Assembly: GCA_963759115.1 (NCBI GenBank)
Contig: CAVWXT010000005.1
Location: 2,728,001 to 2,792,000, forward strand
Length of the DNA stretch: 64,000 nucleotides
Direction: 5' to 3'
Source of the DNA: CAVWXT01 sp963759115
GTDB lineage: Bacteria > Planctomycetota > Planctomycetia > Pirellulales > Thermoguttaceae
Shown: piece by piece, positions 25,681-34,384 of the stretch
Position numbering within the stretch: the first letter of the stretch is position 1
Layout: every line of letters starts with the position of its first letter
Notes under the pieces: model-generated
What the model saw: only the letters and a program-made list of their open reading frames with translations
The model's database searches: none
What the model was told of the DNA's origin: nothing
Made by a program: the position numbers and the translations under genes

Positions 25681-27372
25681 CTAAGACCCGACAGCGATCC
25701 GGCGGGCGGCTCGTTTCCGACGACGACGGACCTGGGCTTCGCGAGATTCTTCTTCCCGCTGCTCCAGCCGATGCTCGGGATGGGCAGCGACCCAGCGATC
25801 CGGCAGCAGAGCTTCCAGGGCAGCCGTGTTGCTGGGGGCAATGGCTGCAATCCGACGCAGCACGTCGGTCAGGTAGGGCCATACGTCCACGCAGTTCCGC
25901 CGGGCACTCTGTACCAGCGTATAGAGCGTTGCCGCCGTCTGGCCGCCCTTCTCACTTCCGAAAAAGAGGTAGTTTTTTCTGCCGATGGTGATTGGACGCA
26001 GAAGCCGCTCGATCACGTTGTTATCTATCGCGATTCTTCCGTCACTGGTGTATCGGACGAAGGCATCCCAGCGGTTCAGCACGTAGTCAATCGCCTCGGC
26101 AAGCTTCGCTGTGGGACGCAATGTAGGCCGCACTTCATCGAATCGGTTTTTCATCCGCATGAGTATCGGCAACGCCTCCGCCTGACGCAACGCCCGACGA
26201 TTTTCCGCCGACATCTCCCTCGCACGGTCCTCGATGTCGTAAAGCTGCTGCGTCCAGACCATAACTTCGTGGACCAGCGGATGGCTGGTCGCCGGAATCG
26301 CTTCCTCGAAGCCTCTCCGACCGTGAGCCCAGCACGCGACATCTACCAGTCGGCCCTCCGAATGGCGTACCAACGAGGTATAGACCACATAACCATCGGT
26401 CTGCAAATAGCCCCCGTAATCAGCCAACATTTCTGCCGGACCATCCCGACTGCGGCTGAGGCGAAAGTCGTAGAACACGTAGCGGTGCTCGGCATCGCCC
26501 GCATACCCGCTAAGATAGCCGGTGACCACTTTGCCGTTTCCCGGCTTGAGCATCCGCACCTCCGTCTCGTCGGCGTTGATGACGATGCTGGCAAGCACCT
26601 GCTGCCGGATCAGTCGTTCCAGAGGCCGAAGGGCCAAGGCCGTCCGTCCCAACAATCCGCACAACAACGCCCGCGACAACCATCGTTTCAGCGGACCCAG
26701 GAGCAGTTCCTGCTGCCGATAGACCGGCAAGTGGTGCAGGAACTTCCAGGTCACCAGCCAGGCCAGGATACTCGGCCCGAACGGGCTCTTCTCCACGGCT
26801 TGCGGCGGCCTCTGCGTGGTCAGCATCTGGGAGCCATCGTGACATGCCGAACAGCCGTAGGTATACCGTACTTCTTCGACCACGTATAGCTTTGCCTCTT
26901 CCATCTCCGCCCGCTTCGTGACGTGGGTGCGGGTAATGATCCGTTGGGCTCCACAGCAGCCGCAAGGCAATTCCTCGGGAGGCAACGAATACTCGATCCG
27001 CCGGTGCTCCCAGAATTGCGGGAACTCGATCCTGGATCGTCGTGGTTTTCGTCGAGTCCGAGGCGGCGGCGAGTCCGCATTGGCCTCCTGGAAGTTCTGC
27101 TGTTGAGCATCCAACCCCTCGACGGCTTCGGGCACGAAGAGCAGCTTCTGATCGGGCGAGGGTGCATACCGCTCGCGACGTTGGCCGAACATCGCCCGCT
27201 TAAAAAACCGTAACTGCTCGGCGGCTTTCGCCAGTTGCTCCTGGCAAGCAGCGATGACTTCCTGCTGTTGCGCGATGACCGCCTGCTGGTCGGAGTCCCT
27301 CTGCTCCAGCTCACGAATCCGTTGCTGGCAGGCCACCAGTTGATCGGCAAGAGAGGGACTTCCGTACTCCAT
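25681..27372 (-). CDS. tnpC: IS66-family transposase (TnpC)
   Basis: A 563-aa IS66 transposase. An N-terminal coiled coil (LADQLVACQQRIRELEQRDS...) is followed by a zinc finger (LPCGCCGAQR ... CSACHD) near 145-190. The DDE core shows NADETEVRM (Asp), TDGYVVYTS (Asp), CWAHGRRGFEEA, and the C-terminal IDNNVIERLLRPITIGRKN (Glu) with FFGSEKGGQTAA. The frame is intact. It is preceded on the same strand by TnpB and TnpA, the complete three-gene set of IS66. Confidence 0.95.
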   Translation of the reverse strand: MEYGSPSLADQLVACQQRIRELEQRDSDQQAVIAQQQEVIAACQEQLAKAAEQLRFFKRAMFGQRRERYAPSPDQKLLFVPEAVEGLDAQQQNFQEANADSPPPRTRRKPRRSRIEFPQFWEHRRIEYSLPPEELPCGCCGAQRIITRTHVTKRAEMEEAKLYVVEEVRYTYGCSACHDGSQMLTTQRPPQAVEKSPFGPSILAWLVTWKFLHHLPVYRQQELLLGPLKRWLSRALLCGLLGRTALALRPLERLIRQQVLASIVINADETEVRMLKPGNGKVVTGYLSGYAGDAEHRYVFYDFRLSRSRDGPAEMLADYGGYLQTDGYVVYTSLVRHSEGRLVDVACWAHGRRGFEEAIPATSHPLVHEVMVWTQQLYDIEDRAREMSAENRRALRQAEALPILMRMKNRFDEVRPTLRPTAKLAEAIDYVLNRWDAFVRYTSDGRIAIDNNVIERLLRPITIGRKNYLFFGSEKGGQTAATLYTLVQSARRNCVDVWPYLTDVLRRIAAIAPSNTAALEALLPDRWVAAHPEHRLEQREEESREAQVRRRRKRAARRIAVGS

Positions 27373-27446
27373 GCCTTATTAAACGCTCGACACTGCCATT
27401 TGGTTCTGCTGGCACAGAGATTTTTTTCGGAGCAGCAGAATCGGTG

Positions 27447-27821
27447 TCATGCATGTCGCCATCGCGGACGACGACGCACGCTGGCCAGGTCGATGCCTTC
27501 CAGGATCAGCGTCAAATCGCTCAGGCGCATCTCGATTCCAGCGGGCGAAGTAGAACCATCCTCGCGCATAGCCCGCGCTGCTTTCGGCACTTCAAAGGTT
27601 CCGCCTTCCAATCGCTTATACCAAATGACGAGCCCGTCGCCCGCAAACCAAAGTACCTTCACGCGATCGCCACGCCGATTGAAGAAGAGGAACAGGTCGC
27701 CTGATTCCACCTGCTGGCCCAGTTCTCGCTCCACCACTCCAACCAGCCCCTCGAATGACTTTCGCATATCTGTGGGGCCAGTCTTGGCGAAAACACGGAG
27801 TGACGTAGGGAACGTCAACAT
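27447..27821 (-). CDS. tnpB: IS66 accessory protein TnpB (IS66 Orf2)
   Basis: A 124-aa protein with the IS66 Orf2 signature: VFAKTGPTDMRKSFEGLVGV, then LFLFFNRRGDRVKVLWFAGDGLVIWYKRLE(G/x)GTFEVP. Required with TnpA and TnpC for IS66 transposition. It overlaps the 3' end of tnpA by seven bases and ends 75 bases before tnpC. Confidence 0.95.
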   Translation of the reverse strand: MLTFPTSLRVFAKTGPTDMRKSFEGLVGVVERELGQQVESGDLFLFFNRRGDRVKVLWFAGDGLVIWYKRLEGGTFEVPKAARAMREDGSTSPAGIEMRLSDLTLILEGIDLASVRRRPRWRHA

Positions 27822-28177
27822 CGTCGCGCCCTTCGTGTCGATGGAGAAGCTGACAGGGCAGTGAGCGCCGCGCTGATCGTCTGCACGTCACAGCCCTGAG
27901 CCCGCAGCACGATGCCGCTAGGCCACTGGACTTCCAAGTGTCCCACGCCACTCGCTTGGTCGCTGACGATCTGTACGGGAACGAGAGGCTCCTTTGCCCC
28001 CTTTCGCCGGATTACATGCTTGGGCTGCCGAAATCGCCGTTTCCAAACATGAAACGACGCTGGGGACAGCCGTTCCTTGGCGCAGAACCCCACAACACTC
28101 TCCCCGCTGGCTTGTTGGCGGTCGATCACCTCCCGCCAATATCGCTGTCGATCCGCGCTCCTGGTCTTCGCCATCAC
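27815..28177 (-). CDS. tnpA: IS66 accessory protein TnpA
   Basis: A 120-aa protein with an HTH of the IS66 TnpA type: YWREVIDRQQASGESVVGFC and KERLSPASFHVWKRRFR. The C-terminal half (VGHLEVQWPSGIVLRAQGCD) is the conserved strand region. First gene of the IS66 operon; the element's right end lies beyond 28177. Confidence 0.92.
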   Translation of the reverse strand: MMAKTRSADRQRYWREVIDRQQASGESVVGFCAKERLSPASFHVWKRRFRQPKHVIRRKGAKEPLVPVQIVSDQASGVGHLEVQWPSGIVLRAQGCDVQTISAALTALSASPSTRRARRC

Positions 28178-28265
28178 TTGGTCCTCCGAATGCTCCGGGG
28201 TGAATCCTACCCAGGCATTCAGCCTACCACGGCCCGCAAGGCTGGCGATTCATTGACGTTTACCA

Positions 28266-28626
28266 TTGTACGACAACCTATTTGGTGGCGTTTAGAGTCA
28301 CTCACGCCCACCCGGAACAGGAAGAAACGGAGAGAACCGAGGTTTGGCTCTCTCTGTTGCCTCTGTTATCTCCTGTTCAGAGCGAATGTCGATAACGGCC
28401 GCGATTGCCGCGGCGGAGCATCAACCCGACGGATGGCACAATTCTTGCCCTGGACAACCACCGGCTCAAAGCGCATGATGATCTGCGCGACACTAGCGAC
28501 AGGGCCGTCGACGGCCGGCAGAGACGAGAGCCCAGCGGGCCGCAGAATTGGAAACGGAGCGAGCCGTTGACCAACAGATGAGGAAGAAGGGACTGCGATA
28601 ACGACCGTTCTCATGGAGGGGACCTC
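28266..28626. other. 360-base stretch between IS66 and the CcbP-domain gene
   Basis: No supported gene. The open frames are low-quality and lack ribosome binding sites. The last 25 bases hold GGAGGGG, the ribosome binding site of the next gene. Confidence 0.4.
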
Positions 28627-29967
28627 ATGCCGAAAGGACGACAAGAACGCAAGCCGCCCGTTCCCGCCAAGTTCAAGGTCGGGGATCGCGTTTGGGTGCG
28701 GCATGGCATACGGGACAACGACCATTCCGATATTCCCCTGGGCGGCTGGGCGGGGATCATCTCCGAGGTCCATAAGCGGAAGATGTACTGCGTCCGTTGG
28801 ACGCGGGAGACGCTCTCTAGCATTCACCCGATCTACGAGAAACGCTGCGCCATCGAGGGCAAGTTCCCGGACGAATACTGGCTTGGGGAGGATGATTTGG
28901 AACCCGACCCGGGTGGCCCGCTCTCGATCGAGCAGCCAACCAAGATTTCGCCCCGACCGCTATCGGCAAAGGACGCGGGCGACCGGGTGCGGATGGTCTT
29001 TGGGCTCACGAGCGACGATTTTCTGCCCAAGGTGGACGAGGAATCTCTGGAGACCTACTACGACTACCTTGAGGGGCGACTATCGCTGCCCTTTGAGGCG
29101 AGATGGCTCGATGCGGAGGCGGACTTCTTCAGTTCGTCGCCCCTACGCACCGTCAAGGTCGTGGCACTGGACCGTGAACTCGGCTGGGATGGAGAAGAGG
29201 GCATCATCTGCGAGGTGCTGACTGCCAAGGGAGAGGAGACCGCCCCTCTGGCGAACGTCGAATTGCGACGCTCCGATCCAAACCGCCAGCTTGTCGAGGA
29301 CTATGCCGCCTGGTTCTTCGGTGAATTGTCGGAGGAGGAGGTTGACAACGGCGACGACGAGATAGAATCGGTTGACGGCAAAGAGTTCGGCGAGGACGAA
29401 GAGGCGGCTGGCATCGAGGGGGAGGCGAGTCTGGGCAGCATAACGCTGGTGCTCTTGGAACTGACGGCCTTTGCCATCTCCTACGGCGCAATAGTGGGAT
29501 CGGCGGTTGCCACAATGCCGTGGGCAAGATGGACGGCCTGCATCGGGGGCGGCGTGTGGGGCATGCTGGTAGCGGTCGCCAACACGGCATCCGCGCAAGA
29601 AGACCTGTCTCCCATTGTGCCCAGGCTCAGGAAACCGTTTGCGGGCATCCTGGGACTGATTGTCGGTGCGATTCAAGGGGCGTTCTTCGGGATCATGGCG
29701 GTGGCATTCCTCGGCGCGGCACTAGGCGGCATCGTCGGGTTCGTGCTGAAGAGACTCTTTCAGGGTAAGAGATGGCTGGTCCTGCGGGTATTCCCCAGTG
29801 GCGTATTGTTCGCCGCCGCCTGCGGCGTGGCTGCTCAGGCGTTCTACCTGAACCATGCCGACGCCATGACAGGACTTCAGCATGGGAGTCTGATCGGGCT
29901 AGGGAGCGCGCTGTTGTTTGGTCTGGTCACCTTGCCCCTGGCGCGTCTTACGGTTAGGAGACGCTGA
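28627..29967 (+). CDS. SH3-like / CcbP-type domain protein with C-terminal membrane segments
   Basis: 446 aa, start ATG at 28627 with GGAGGGG six bases upstream. Domain order: an SH3-like barrel at about 14-95 (FKVGDRVWVRHGI ... IPLGGWAGIISEVHKRKMYC); a CcbP-like calcium-binding domain at about 130-215 (FLPKVDEESLETYYDYLEGR, LSLPFEARW), with YYDYLEGRLSLPFEA being the typical core; an acidic linker at 235-268 (SEEEVDNGDDEIESVDGKEF); then about five or six hydrophobic spans (ITLVLLELTAFAISYG, IVGAIQGAFFGIMAVAFLGA, VLFAAACGVAAQAF, LIGLGSALLFGLVTLPLA). The family link of the soluble half is from memory of planctomycete proteins; the role is unknown. A soluble Ca-binding sensor tethered to membrane is one reading (inference). 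Confidence 0.7.
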   Translation: MPKGRQERKPPVPAKFKVGDRVWVRHGIRDNDHSDIPLGGWAGIISEVHKRKMYCVRWTRETLSSIHPIYEKRCAIEGKFPDEYWLGEDDLEPDPGGPLSIEQPTKISPRPLSAKDAGDRVRMVFGLTSDDFLPKVDEESLETYYDYLEGRLSLPFEARWLDAEADFFSSSPLRTVKVVALDRELGWDGEEGIICEVLTAKGEETAPLANVELRRSDPNRQLVEDYAAWFFGELSEEEVDNGDDEIESVDGKEFGEDEEAAGIEGEASLGSITLVLLELTAFAISYGAIVGSAVATMPWARWTACIGGGVWGMLVAVANTASAQEDLSPIVPRLRKPFAGILGLIVGAIQGAFFGIMAVAFLGAALGGIVGFVLKRLFQGKRWLVLRVFPSGVLFAAACGVAAQAFYLNHADAMTGLQHGSLIGLGSALLFGLVTLPLARLTVRRR

Positions 29968-30121
29968 ACACCGTTGCCCGGGATGGCCCCTGGCTCAAGA
30001 GCGCTCTCGATGGTCGATCAGAAACAGTGGATAGCTCCGTGCGCCAGTGTTTCCGCGGGGCCCGTGGGACTCGGCGCTCTCCCCGACCTCGTTGTTCCTT
30101 CCCCCCGTTGGCCCCGCCGGC

Positions 30122-32081
30122 TCACGGCTCGTGCCTCGATCCGTCGCCGCCCAGGCTGACTTGGAAGAACTCCACGTCGAACGCGTCTCCGTAGCACCAT
30201 GCCAGCGAGGCGCCATCGGCGCCGGCGATCGCGAAGGCAACCGGCCGCGGCGTCTGCCGGTCGATCGGCGGGGGCCGCCCCCCAAGCTGCAAGAAGCTTG
30301 CCGCGTCGACGATCAGCGGCGACAGGATGAATCCGCCCCGCGCTGCCCGGCAGGAACCGAAACTTCTTCGTCTGCCCGTCGGACAACTCAATGCCAATCA
30401 TCGACAGGGGCGGCTTGTAGAGTTGGCTGGCCAGGTGGCCGGCGGCGGTCAGTCTCAGATCCACTCGCACCCACAATGCACCGTCCCCGTCGAGATCGGG
30501 CAACACGACTCGCGAACCGAGGCGGGCGCGGCCGGCGGCGGCAAGCTGCCGAAACGTCCACGTTCGCGGCGTCGCCGACCGCCGCAGCACCAGGTAACCG
30601 GCACTCTCCTCCTGCGCATCGTAAAGCCGCGCCAACTCCAGCCAACTCAACGGGTCCTCCAAGGTCGCCAGCCGCCCGTCCATCGGCGCGACTCGGAAAA
30701 ACACCTGCTCGGGCGCTGCGGCGCCGCGAAGGTGCTCGGCGTTGGCTGCGGTCAGAAACGGCGTGCCGCACGGATACGACTGCAACGAGGGCCGTGGCCG
30801 ATAATCCAGCCCTGCCGCCAGCAGCAGGTGCGTGGACGTCGGGTAAAGATCCACCTTGGCCGACGTTGCCGCGAGCGGGTGCGCCGCACGGGCGGCTTTC
30901 ATGAGCGCCTCCGACGTTTCCGCCACGTCGAGTCGCCCGCCCCCCGCCCATGACGACAACTCCCGCGCCTCATTGGCCATTCCGATAAAGCTCATGACGC
31001 TCCGCGATGCCAGGTCCAACCCCGCCCACCGCTCGTAGCTCACCGATGCGCTCATGGCGGCCGTGCCGACGCAGACGATCCACAGCAGCCGGTATGCCCG
31101 GCTGGCGGCGGCTCGCCACGTGCCCAACAGGTACAACATCGCCAAGGGCACCAGCAGCCCCGTCGAGATGATCTCGTGCTCATCGTGACGCACGTATCCG
31201 GCACGGAACACCAGCAATAGCAAGGCTCCCAACGCGCCGACGTGAACGCACTGCCGCAGAACCTGCCGACGGCCGGCCCAAAACACCAGCGCCAGGAGCA
31301 ACGATGCCGGCCCAACAAAGCGCAGCACGTCCCACGACTCGGTTGGCGTCCACAGCGCCATCGACTCGGTATAGCCCCCGACAACGTCGATGGACGAGGA
31401 CAGGTACGGTGCAAGGTCGGCCAATCGCTGACCGGTCAGCAGCCAGCCCAACAGGTACAGGCCGGCCAGCAGCACCAAGGGCGCCGCCGCCCGACCCTTC
31501 GCCTGCGGCCACGAATCGGCCGCGACGGCGGCGACGGCCACGCCCGCGGACACCAGGTAGCTGAACTTCACGAGCCCGGCAATCGCCAAAGCGGCCACCA
31601 AAACCGCGCTGACGCCCGACAACGGTCGACGATCGACGATGAAGTGGTGGAACAGCAAGAGCATCGGCACGAGGAGGAACCGGCTGTCGTGCATCGAGAC
31701 GTGCTCGCCGGCCGCGAGCAATACCACACCGAACGCGCCGGCTGCCAAGAGCGCCCGATTGCCGGGGGGCGCCAACCGCCGCACGGCCGACCAGAGCGCC
31801 GCCCACGTGGCCACGGCGACCGCCGCCCACAAGGCCAGCAATACGTGGAACGTGGCCGGATGGTAGCCCGCCCACGCAAAGCCCAGCGGCCCATAGGTGA
31901 ACAGGATTTCTCGCCCAAACCGCAGTCCCTGCTCGTGCGCAACGCTGAGCGCCAGCAGCCAATCAAGGGTCAGGGCCTCCGGCGTCTGCACCAGCGGCAC
32001 GAAGACGCTCAGCGTGAACGCCAGCAACGCCGCGGCCGCGGACGCTCGAACCAGGCGAGGAAAAGAAGGAGGCAGAGACAT
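30122..32081 (-). CDS. multi-pass membrane protein with C-terminal soluble domain (one frameshift)
   Basis: Starts at the ATG at 32081. About ten to twelve hydrophobic spans fill residues 10-400 (for example AAALLAFTLSVFVPLVQ, VLLALWAAVAVATWAALWSA, LLLALVFWAGRR, LLVPLAMLYLLGTW). The layout resembles bacterial GT-C glycosyltransferases, but the acidic loop (LDWLLALSVAHEQGLRFGRE, then YGPLGF) is not a clear catalytic DD/DE, so I do not call one. The soluble end runs LDGDGALWVRVDLRL ... GIELSDGQTKKFRFLPGSA. Near 30345 the frame shifts and continues RGGFILSPLIVDAASFLQLG to DVEFFQVSLGGDGSRHEP-stop at 30122. The unshifted frame runs Arg-rich to 30018 and is not real. The gene starts three bases after the ceramidase-like gene ends, so both form an operon. 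Confidence 0.75.
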
Positions 32082-32083
32082 TC

Positions 32084-33646
32084 CTAATTCGCCCGATTCG
32101 CCGGCTGCTCAAGGCGGCGGATCATCTCCAGGGCCTTGCGTTCGTAGATTTCCTGCCACTGCGGGGCAAGCTGCGTCAAGGCGTCCTCGTAGGCCGCCTG
32201 GGGCCCATAGTCGGCAGCCGTCGGCGCGTAGCCCAACCAGCCGTTCGAGTAGCCCGCCACGAACGTCTTGGGGAACGGCGACAGCTTCTTGATCCGCAGG
32301 CCGACTTCGGCGAACATTTCGCCGGGGAACGACACCAGCACGAAATCGCCGATCTTGATGGCCTGGACCTCGGCCGTGACCGGCCCGCTCTCCCGCTTCT
32401 CCAGATGCTGCTGCAAATACTGGAGGTTGGTGCGGACCGTAATCAGCTTGTCCATGTTCTCGATGCACAGCCGATACGTCTCGAGCCGCTTCTTGTTGTC
32501 GATATCCAGTTGCCGCAGGGCATTTCGGCCGGCGGCCTCGTCCTGCTCGTACGAGTAGGCTGCCTCCAGGGGATGTTCGGAATCGACGTTGTACTTCATG
32601 TACAGGGGCAGGAAGCTCTTGTAGTTCAGGGCGACGCCCGCTCCGTGCGACCCACAGCCCACGCCGGTGAAGGCGGCGAGGATCTTCTCCTGCTCGGCCA
32701 GGAGCGATTGGATTCGTTCGGCCGTGTCGGTGCGGCGGGGCAACTCGATGGTTTCGCTGAGGACCCGCACGGCGGCCTGGCTGGTGGTGGAAATGTCCTG
32801 GGCCGCATGGAGCGCGCTGAGGCCCAAGCGGGTGCCCAGTTGTTCGGTGGGCGCCGGGGCATCAAAATCCTTGTAGCGGACGGGCGTGATGTCGCCGGCG
32901 GCCCCCTGCACGAACAGGGCGACGGCGCCGGGCCAGGCCTCCTCGATCACGCGCGACGCAAAGCCGGGAAAATCGGCGCTGACTCCGCCGCCGGGGGCGC
33001 CGCAGTACGCGTGACAGGCGAAATTGTAGACCAGCGCCAGCGGCTTGCCCGCCAGGGTGTCCACGCGCAAGAGGCCGATCTGCGTATCCAAGGGGCCGGT
33101 TCCGGCCACGTCGCTGTCCTTCGGCAAAGGCGTGGCGCGGCGGATCGTCCACTGCGTTCCGTCCTTCATGCGGAGCCGGCGGTTGATCGTGATTCGCTCT
33201 TCGCGTCCCACGCCGACCCCAACCTTCGCCGGGACCATGTTCTGGCTGGCCTGCTTGACGGCCTTGACGATCCGCGGCACCAGGTCCTTGGCCACCGCAT
33301 CGAGCGTATCGTGATTGTGCGAGGCATTGAGCAGAATGCACGACGGGTCGATGCCGAGTTCCTGCTGCACGCCGCGGCGGACGCCTGTCACCAGCGACTC
33401 GGGCACCACGACCAGGTCGAGGGAGATAATCACCGCCCGGTTGCTGCCGTCCTCCAGCACCAGGGCCTTGGCCAGCAGCGGATCGCGGACCGGATCGGCC
33501 GGCTTGTCGGCCGTGATGTTGGCGACGGCGACCCCCGCGCAAAGCGCGGCCGACGCCTCCGGCAGGGCGCTTGCCAACAAAACGAGAACCATGACGGCCG
33601 TGCTCAAAAGCGATGCTGCCGCCGTACGCGATTGTCCTTGATTCAT
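32084..33646 (-). CDS. neutral/alkaline ceramidase-like secreted protein
   Basis: 520 aa from the ATG at 33646, with AGGAGC about ten bases upstream. A signal peptide (AASLLSTAVMVLVLLASALPEASA) is followed by the domain: GVAVANITADKPADPVRDPL, LVLEDGSNRAVIISLDLVVV, LNASHNHDTLDAV (zinc-binding His pattern of the ceramidase family), YNFACHAYCGAPGGGVSADF, FVQGAAGDITP (typical GA(A)GD segment) and the C-terminal SFPGEMFAEVGLRIKKLSPF. These match the neutral/alkaline non-lysosomal ceramidase family common in planctomycetes, where the substrate is unlikely to be ceramide itself. It is directly followed by the multi-pass membrane protein gene. Confidence 0.82.
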   Translation of the reverse strand: MNQGQSRTAAASLLSTAVMVLVLLASALPEASAALCAGVAVANITADKPADPVRDPLLAKALVLEDGSNRAVIISLDLVVVPESLVTGVRRGVQQELGIDPSCILLNASHNHDTLDAVAKDLVPRIVKAVKQASQNMVPAKVGVGVGREERITINRRLRMKDGTQWTIRRATPLPKDSDVAGTGPLDTQIGLLRVDTLAGKPLALVYNFACHAYCGAPGGGVSADFPGFASRVIEEAWPGAVALFVQGAAGDITPVRYKDFDAPAPTEQLGTRLGLSALHAAQDISTTSQAAVRVLSETIELPRRTDTAERIQSLLAEQEKILAAFTGVGCGSHGAGVALNYKSFLPLYMKYNVDSEHPLEAAYSYEQDEAAGRNALRQLDIDNKKRLETYRLCIENMDKLITVRTNLQYLQQHLEKRESGPVTAEVQAIKIGDFVLVSFPGEMFAEVGLRIKKLSPFPKTFVAGYSNGWLGYAPTAADYGPQAAYEDALTQLAPQWQEIYERKALEMIRRLEQPANRAN

Positions 33647-33689
33647 GGTAACGATGCTCCTGGAAAGTCTCACGATTGGGGTCCGAGTC

Positions 33690-33760
33690 TTCGTAGGACG
33701 CGCACTGCCCGCCACAGCCTGTGGGTTTTTGGTGGCGCTGCCCACCCTACCCACTGCCCA
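33690..33760. repeat. GC-rich CCCACC/GGTGGG dispersed-type repeat
   Basis: CACTGCCCGCCACAGCCTGT ... TGGTGGCGCTGCCCACCCTACC lies between the response regulator and ceramidase-like genes. GTAGGGTGGGCAGCGCCACC on the minus strand resembles the intergenic repeat family seen in Pirellulales genomes (from memory). Only one copy is in this window. Confidence 0.35.
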
Positions 33761-33877
33761 CCCGACCCGCCGCTCAAGGCCCGGTCCGTGCCGAACAATC
33801 CACCCGAACGGCGCAACCGTGATTCTAAAGGGACGCCGCAGAAGAGTCCAGCGAAGAACCGGCGGCCGGCCCACCGT

Positions 33878-34312
33878 TCAGACCGCCGAGGAGCGCGGGG
33901 CAGGTACGACCATCGCCTCCAGCCACGATTTCCGCAACGACTTCACCACCGCGATGAATTGCTCCCAACTCACTGGCTTGGTCATGAAACCGTCGACCCG
34001 CAAGTCTTGGGCCTGGAGAACGGCCTTGTGGACCAGTGAGGCCGTCAGCACGATGACGGGAATGTTCTGCAGCCGCGGGTCGGCGCGGATCTCCGTCAGC
34101 AACCCCGGGCCGCTTTTCTTGGGCAACTCCATGTCGAGCAGGATCAGGTCGGGCAAGGGAGCTCGCGCAAACACCCCCTTCTGCTGGAGGAAGTCCAGGG
34201 CTTCCTCGCCGTCGCACACCAGTTGCACCTGGCAGCGGACGTCCTTCTGCTTGAGGGCCTCAATCGTCAGCCGGGCATCTTCCAGGTTGTCTTCCACCAA
34301 AAGAATCTCCAT
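33878..34312 (-). CDS. response regulator (receiver only, Rcp1-like)
   Basis: About 144 aa if started at MEILLVEDNLEDARL (34312); an upstream ATG at 34339 is possible. Receiver features: acidic pair ED near 8-9, phospho-acceptor Asp in LILLDMELPKKSG, Thr in VIVLTAS, Lys in MTKPVSWEQF. The DGEEALDFLQQKG segment is typical of Rcp1-type regulators that pair with phytochrome-like or hybrid kinases. It lies immediately downstream of the large hybrid kinase on the same strand, which is its likely partner. Confidence 0.9.
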   Translation of the reverse strand: MEILLVEDNLEDARLTIEALKQKDVRCQVQLVCDGEEALDFLQQKGVFARAPLPDLILLDMELPKKSGPGLLTEIRADPRLQNIPVIVLTASLVHKAVLQAQDLRVDGFMTKPVSWEQFIAVVKSLRKSWLEAMVVPAPRSSAV

Positions 34313-34384
34313 CACGCCGGTCAACGTCGGGTAAGCCATATTCGTATACTCCACACACAAAAAGCGAATTGCAGGAGACCTCTC

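Larger units (their letters stand above)
25590..28265. mobile_element. IS66-family element (ends approximate)
   Basis: Contains complete tnpA, tnpB and tnpC in the usual order. The right end is probably near GACGTTTAC at about 28254-28262 (GTAAACGTC on the minus strand, IS66-like) and the left end near GTGAAGCG at about 25591. I could not align convincing inverted repeats or find an 8-bp duplication, so both limits are tentative. Confidence 0.7.

Noticed and set aside
30018..30121. Extended C-terminus of the membrane protein to 30018
   Set aside because: The extension is Arg/Gly-rich and antisense-like; the shifted frame ending at 30122 has normal protein composition.
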